Positions 6,490 to 6,847 of a stretch of DNA of 6,847 nucleotides are shown here, piece by piece (position 1 is the stretch's first letter; every line of letters starts with the position of its first letter). The notes under the pieces were generated by a model that saw only the letters and a program-made list of their open reading frames with translations, searched no databases and had not been told where the DNA came from. A program made the translations under genes and the position numbers. Where the stretch lies: positions 1 through 6,847 of the forward strand of contig JAQWAM010000068.1 of the NCBI GenBank assembly GCA_028707675.1. Reading direction: 5' to 3'. This DNA comes from Kiritimatiellia bacterium (lineage in GTDB: Bacteria > Verrucomicrobiota > Kiritimatiellia > RFP12 > UBA1067).

Positions 6490-6527
6490 CGGCGCCTTCC
6501 GCGCATTCAAATACCCGACTATCAAAC

Positions 6528-6601
6528 TGGTTGCCCGGGGTGGATTCGAACCACCTCTGAGAGAGTCAAAGTCTCTTGTGCTGCCATTACACCACCGGGC
6601 A
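6528..6601 (-). tRNA. tRNA-Gln (anticodon TTG), CCA encoded
   Basis: The minus strand folds into a full cloverleaf of 71 bases plus CCA. It has a 7-bp acceptor stem TGCCCGG/CCGGGCA, a D stem GTGT/GCAC with an AATGGCA loop, an anticodon stem AGAGA/TCTCT with loop CTTTGAC, a 4-base variable loop CAGA, and a T stem GGTGG/CCACC with loop TTCGAAT, followed by discriminator A and an encoded CCA (6530 to 6528). The anticodon TTG reads CAA, so the tRNA is Gln. Its 5' 15 bases are also the end of the ispE coding sequence on the same strand, and prs starts 46 bases after the CCA. It is probably cut out of a common ispE-tRNA-prs transcript by RNase P and 3' nucleases. Confidence 0.97.
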
Positions 6602-6847
6602 GGTACGCACCAAAACGTGCCATAAGCCGGGATCCAATTTCCGGCTTACCTCCTGTCCGTGGAGTTCGTCACGCACCAGACCGAAGACGGAAGCCCCGCT
6701 CCCGGAAAGCAAAACTCCCAAACAGCCCGCTTTTTCAAGCAGCCTGGCCGTCTCGGAGATTACAGGAATACTTTCGTAAACCGCCGTTTGCAATCCGTTG
6801 TGTAGCGCCTTCGCCGCAGCCGACACGTCACTGGCCCGGATAGAAGA
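6587..6847 (-). CDS. ispE: 4-diphosphocytidyl-2-C-methyl-D-erythritol kinase, C-terminal end (5' part outside window)
   Basis: IspE is the GHMP-family kinase that phosphorylates CDP-ME in the non-mevalonate (MEP) route to isoprenoids. The last 86 codons are present and the frame continues past the window edge. The evidence is the NGLQTAVYESIPVI segment, corresponding to the N-D/G-L-E/Q stretch before the C-terminal helix in IspE, and above all the LSGSGASVFGLV motif, the third GHMP kinase motif (glycine-rich, SGSG[AP].VFG). The gene order ispE, tRNA, prs also fits. An internal GTG at 6826 is not the start, because open, plausible sequence (IRASD) precedes it. The TAA stop falls inside tRNA-Gln: the final residues CPVV and the stop are encoded by tRNA bases 1-15, so tRNA processing must remove the true mRNA end. 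Family assignment is firm although only a fragment is visible. Confidence 0.88.
   Translation of the reverse strand, partial: SSIRASDVSAAAKALHNGLQTAVYESIPVISETARLLEKAGCLGVLLSGSGASVFGLVRDELHGQEVSRKLDPGLWHVLVRTCPVV

Noticed and set aside
5747..6625. 292-codon plus-strand open frame opposite prs and tRNA-Gln
   Set aside because: It lies antisense to a clear prs gene. Its C-terminal stretch GGFEPPLRESKSLVLPLHH is the well-known false translation of a tRNA gene, here the complement of tRNA-Gln.
1..6847. CRISPR array, insertion sequence or phage-like module
   Set aside because: There are no spaced direct repeats, no transposase or integrase motifs, and no break in housekeeping synteny.

Overview
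This is a compact, ordinary chromosomal housekeeping region at moderately high GC with almost no non-coding DNA. It carries two converging transcription units. No mobile element, CRISPR array, phage gene or accessory system is visible, and I found no candidate for a new multi-gene system. The gene order on the minus strand is ispE, tRNA-Gln, prs, rplY (long CTC-type L25), pth, rpsF, ssb, rpsR, rplI, dnaB. It joins two widely conserved bacterial blocks, prs-ctc-pth and rpsF-ssb-rpsR-rplI-dnaB. Together with the style of the proteins (for example a PRPP synthase with a TTCGT-type PRPP loop, and a DnaB with an insert after Walker A), this suggests a Gram-negative bacterium of the PVC group (Verrucomicrobia, Kiritimatiellota or Lentisphaerae-like). 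That placement is an inference from memory of synteny, not a computed result.

Layout from left to right: positions 1-810 (+) hold the last 269 codons of uvrA, cut by the window edge. Its stop is only 5 bases from the stop of dnaB (816-2294, minus), so the two genes are tail to tail with no terminator between them. Moving right, all protein genes read leftward: rplI (2374-2826), rpsR (2845-3099), ssb (3131-3622), rpsF (3666-4061), pth (4078-4677, GTG start), rplY (4696-5376), prs (5537-6481), then tRNA-Gln(TTG) (6528-6601 with encoded CCA), and the 3' end of ispE (6587 to beyond the window). Gaps inside the rplY-to-rplI run are 16-43 bases. The two larger gaps are 5377-5536 (prs-rplY, the likeliest place for an internal promoter) and 2295-2373 (rplI-dnaB), which contains a strong intrinsic terminator.

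Functionally the minus-strand run couples isoprenoid precursor synthesis (IspE), PRPP supply for nucleotides (Prs), translation (L25, S6, S18, L9, Pth, tRNA-Gln) and replication (SSB, DnaB), while UvrA serves nucleotide excision repair. The details most worth a second look are small and local: the ispE stop codon lies inside the tRNA-Gln gene; a terminator precedes dnaB with no visible replacement promoter; a three-codon reading frame ends on the prs start codon; and Pth has substitutions at positions usually occupied by substrate-contacting residues.
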